Assembly (NCBI RefSeq): GCF_016654115.1 | Contig: NZ_JAEQAZ010000080.1 | Location: forward strand, 1 to 51,392 | Length of the DNA: 51,392 bases | Origin: Streptomyces sp. MBT53 | GTDB taxonomy: Bacteria > Actinomycetota > Actinomycetes > Streptomycetales > Streptomycetaceae | Direction: 5' to 3' | Part shown: piece by piece, positions 49,486 to 51,392 of the stretch | How the letters are laid out: every line of letters starts with the position of its first letter | How positions within the stretch are numbered: the stretch's first letter is position 1 | Notes under the pieces: model-generated | Databases searched by the model: none | What the model was told of the DNA's origin: nothing | What the model saw: only the letters and a program-made list of their open reading frames with translations | Made by a program: the position numbers and the translations under genes

Positions 49486-50814
49486 TCAGAAGTCCCAACC
49501 GTCGTCGTCCGTACCGTCCTTGACCGGCTCGGGCGCCGCGAACGACTCGCCGACCATGCCGGCGGTGAGCGTGGTGCCGTCCGCCGGGTCGATCAGGATG
49601 AACGAGCCCGTGCGGCGCGAGTCGGCGTACGAGTCCACCGGCAGCGGCTCCGCGGTGCGGATCTTCACGCGGCCGATGTCGTTGGCGACGAGCTGTCCCG
49701 GATGCGGGTGCAGGGACAGGTCGTCGAGTGTGAGGCGGGACGGGATGTCCTTCACGATCGCCTTGACCGTGCGGGTGCCGTGCTTGAGGAGCACCCGGTG
49801 GCCCACGGTCAGCGGCTGGTCGGCGACATGGCAGACCGTCGCCTCGATGTCCTGCGTGGTCGCCGGGGCGTCCTTGCTGGGCACGATGAGGTCGCCGCGG
49901 GAGATGTCGATGTCGTCCTCAAGGAGGAGGGTCACCGACTGCGTGGTCCACGCGGTGTTGACCGGCTTGCCGAGCAGGTCGATGGCGGAGATCCTCGTGG
50001 CCCGCCCGGACGGCAGCACCGTCACGGCCTCGCCGACCCGGAACGTACCGGCCGCGATCTGCCCCGCGTACCCCCGGTAGTCCGGGTGCTCGGCGTTCTG
50101 CGGTCGGATCACGTACTGCACCGGCAGCCGCGCGTGGCAGTGGCTCAGGTCGTGGGCGACCGGCACCGACTCCAGGTGCTCCAGGAAGGTCGGCCCGCCG
50201 TACCAGTCCATGTGCGCGGACGGCTCCACCACGTTGTCCCCGGCCAGCGCCGAGATCGGGATCGCGGTGATCTCCGGGACGCCCAGCTCGCTCGCGTACG
50301 CCGTGAACTCCTCGGCGATCGCCGCGAACACGGACTCCTTGTACTCGACGAGGTCCATCTTGTTGACCGCGAGCACCACGTGCGGCACCCGCAGCAGCGC
50401 GGCGATCGCCGCGTGCCGCCGGGTCTGCTCGACGACGCCGTTGCGGGCGTCGACGAGGATCACCGTCAGCTCGGCGGTGGAGGCACCCGTCACCATGTTG
50501 CGGGTGTACTGCACGTGGCCGGGGGTGTCGGCGAGGATGAACCGACGCTGGGGCGTGGCGAAGTAGCGGTACGCCACGTCGATGGTGATGCCCTGCTCGC
50601 GTTCGGCGCGCAGTCCGTCGGTGAGCAGCGCGAGGTCGGGCGCGTCCTGCCCGCGATCGGCGGACACCCGCTGCACCGCCTCCAGTTGGTCGGTGAGGAC
50701 CGACTTGGAGTCGTGCAACAGCCGCCCTACGAGCGTGGACTTGCCGTCGTCGACCGAACCGGCCGTCGCGAACCGCAGGAGGGTCGTCTCGGTGAGTTCC
50801 GTGATGGTGCTCAT
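49486..50814 (-). CDS. cysN: Sulfate adenylyltransferase large subunit (GTPase)
   Basis: A 442-residue GTPase that drives APS formation from sulfate and ATP together with CysD. The G1 loop is AGSVDDGKSTL, the G3 is DTPGH, the G4 is NKMD, and ITIDVAYRYFATP is also typical. No APS-kinase domain is fused at the C-terminus, so CysC must be separate. It starts two bases after the cysD stop (TAACCATG), so the two are translationally coupled. This is the assimilatory sulfate-activation enzyme. Confidence 0.96.
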   Translation of the reverse strand: MSTITELTETTLLRFATAGSVDDGKSTLVGRLLHDSKSVLTDQLEAVQRVSADRGQDAPDLALLTDGLRAEREQGITIDVAYRYFATPQRRFILADTPGHVQYTRNMVTGASTAELTVILVDARNGVVEQTRRHAAIAALLRVPHVVLAVNKMDLVEYKESVFAAIAEEFTAYASELGVPEITAIPISALAGDNVVEPSAHMDWYGGPTFLEHLESVPVAHDLSHCHARLPVQYVIRPQNAEHPDYRGYAGQIAAGTFRVGEAVTVLPSGRATRISAIDLLGKPVNTAWTTQSVTLLLEDDIDISRGDLIVPSKDAPATTQDIEATVCHVADQPLTVGHRVLLKHGTRTVKAIVKDIPSRLTLDDLSLHPHPGQLVANDIGRVKIRTAEPLPVDSYADSRRTGSFILIDPADGTTLTAGMVGESFAAPEPVKDGTDDDGWDF

Positions 50815-50816
50815 GG

Positions 50817-51392
50817 TTAGAAGTACCCCTCGCGCTTGCGGTCTTCCATCGCGGCCTCGGACAGCTTGTCGTCGGCACGCGTCGCGCCCCGCTCGGTCAG
50901 CCGGGAGGCCGCGATCTCGGTGATGACCTGCTCCAGCGTCACCGCGTCGGAGTCGACGGCACCGGTGCAGGACATGTCACCGACGGTCCGGTACCGGATG
51001 AGCCGCTTCTCCACGCTCTCGTCCGCCTTCGGCCCGCCCCACTCACCGGCGGTCAGCCACATGCCACCACGCGCGAACACCTCACGCTCGTGCGCGAAGT
51101 AGATGTCCGGCAACTCGATGCCCTCGCGGGCGATGTACTGCCAGACGTCCAGCTCGGTCCAGTTGGACAGCGGGAACACGCGGACGTGCTCGCCGGGTGC
51201 GTGCCGTCCGTTGTAGAGGTTCCACAGCTCGGGCCGCTGGCGGCGCGGGTCCCACTGCGAGAACTCGTCCCGCAGCGAGAACACCCGTTCCTTCGCCCGG
51301 GCCTTCTCCTCGTCCCTACGGCCCCCACCGAAGACCGCGTCGAACTTCTCGGCCTGGATCTTCTCGGTGAGTGGCAGGGTCTGGAGCGGGTT
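50817..51392 (-). CDS. cysD: Sulfate adenylyltransferase small subunit, N-terminus cut by window
   Basis: The C-terminal part (191 codons) of the ATP-sulfurylase small subunit, a PP-loop superfamily member. Visible features are FDAVFGGGRRDEEKARAKERVFSLRDEF at the window edge, QWDPRRQRPELWNLYNG, FPLSNWTELDVWQYI, PDIYFAHEREVF, RYRTVGDMSCTGAV and the end EDRKREGYF. The open frame continues without interruption to base 51392, so the start lies beyond the window. Genes expected further upstream (cysC, cysH, sulfite reductase) are not visible here. Confidence 0.95.
   Translation of the reverse strand, partial: NPLQTLPLTEKIQAEKFDAVFGGGRRDEEKARAKERVFSLRDEFSQWDPRRQRPELWNLYNGRHAPGEHVRVFPLSNWTELDVWQYIAREGIELPDIYFAHEREVFARGGMWLTAGEWGGPKADESVEKRLIRYRTVGDMSCTGAVDSDAVTLEQVITEIAASRLTERGATRADDKLSEAAMEDRKREGYF

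Noticed and set aside
49483..50820. 445-codon plus-strand open frame opposite cysN
   Set aside because: cysN has all GTPase motifs on the minus strand; the opposing translation is Arg/His/Val-rich and motif-free.

Overview
The window is a 51.4 kb piece of a very GC-rich actinobacterial chromosome, almost certainly a Streptomyces. The evidence is strong third-position GC bias, GTG/TTG starts, a gamma-butyrolactone-receptor homologue (CprB type), geosmin synthase, a subtilisin-inhibitor (SSI) protein, many secreted proteins, and a short intergenic repeat of a kind I know from Streptomyces genomes. From memory (not checked), the order cprB - geosmin synthase - sugar ABC transporter - erm - sulfate assimilation resembles the SCO6071-SCO6100 part of S. 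coelicolor. No rRNA, tRNA, transposase, phage gene or CRISPR array was seen. All gene calls were made by reading translations; no database search was run.

Left part (1-15 kb): a secreted unknown protein, a membrane-anchored AA10 LPMO, a secreted S8 protease with a P domain, the CprB-type repressor with a palindromic candidate operator in front of it, an ARMT1-type damage-control phosphatase and an F420-type LLM oxidoreductase. A Tat-exported EEP-family phosphoesterase is then divergent from the two-domain geosmin synthase, and their shared promoter region carries a PHO-box-like repeat. A 510-residue unknown, a membrane PDZ protein, an M24 peptidase and an APH-fold kinase follow.

Middle (15-32 kb): the glycogen-to-trehalose genes treZ, treY and glgX lie on the minus strand, but treZ is separated from treY by about 6 kb. 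That gap holds a DUF1707-FHA protein, two paralogous M14 carboxypeptidases facing each other around an SSI gene, and a cytochrome P450-like protein with no heme cysteine loop. Convergent genes at 15.2 kb are separated only by a 12-bp tandem repeat. Two adjacent secreted proteins at 27.5-29.7 kb look like the two halves of a copper amine oxidase. A SAV2148-type HEPN protein and a DnaQ-like exonuclease follow.

Right part (32-51 kb): a second APH-fold kinase, a carbohydrate ABC importer without its own ATPase, and an erm rRNA methylase preceded by a good promoter and a 37-codon leader ORF. Then come an MMPL transporter, a run of small metabolic/redox genes with leaderless-type promoters, and an orphan GTPase-associated protein 1 (GAP1) homologue. 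The window ends in a minus-strand sulfur operon: cysD (cut by the window edge), cysN, sulfonate/sulfate-type ABC binding protein, ATPase and permease, and a CbiX-type chelatase probably serving siroheme for sulfite reductase.

The observations most worth a second look are the erm leader/promoter, the split amine oxidase, the PHO-box-like site beside geosmin synthase, the heme-less P450, the tandem repeat, the M14-SSI-M14 arrangement and the orphan GAP1 protein.
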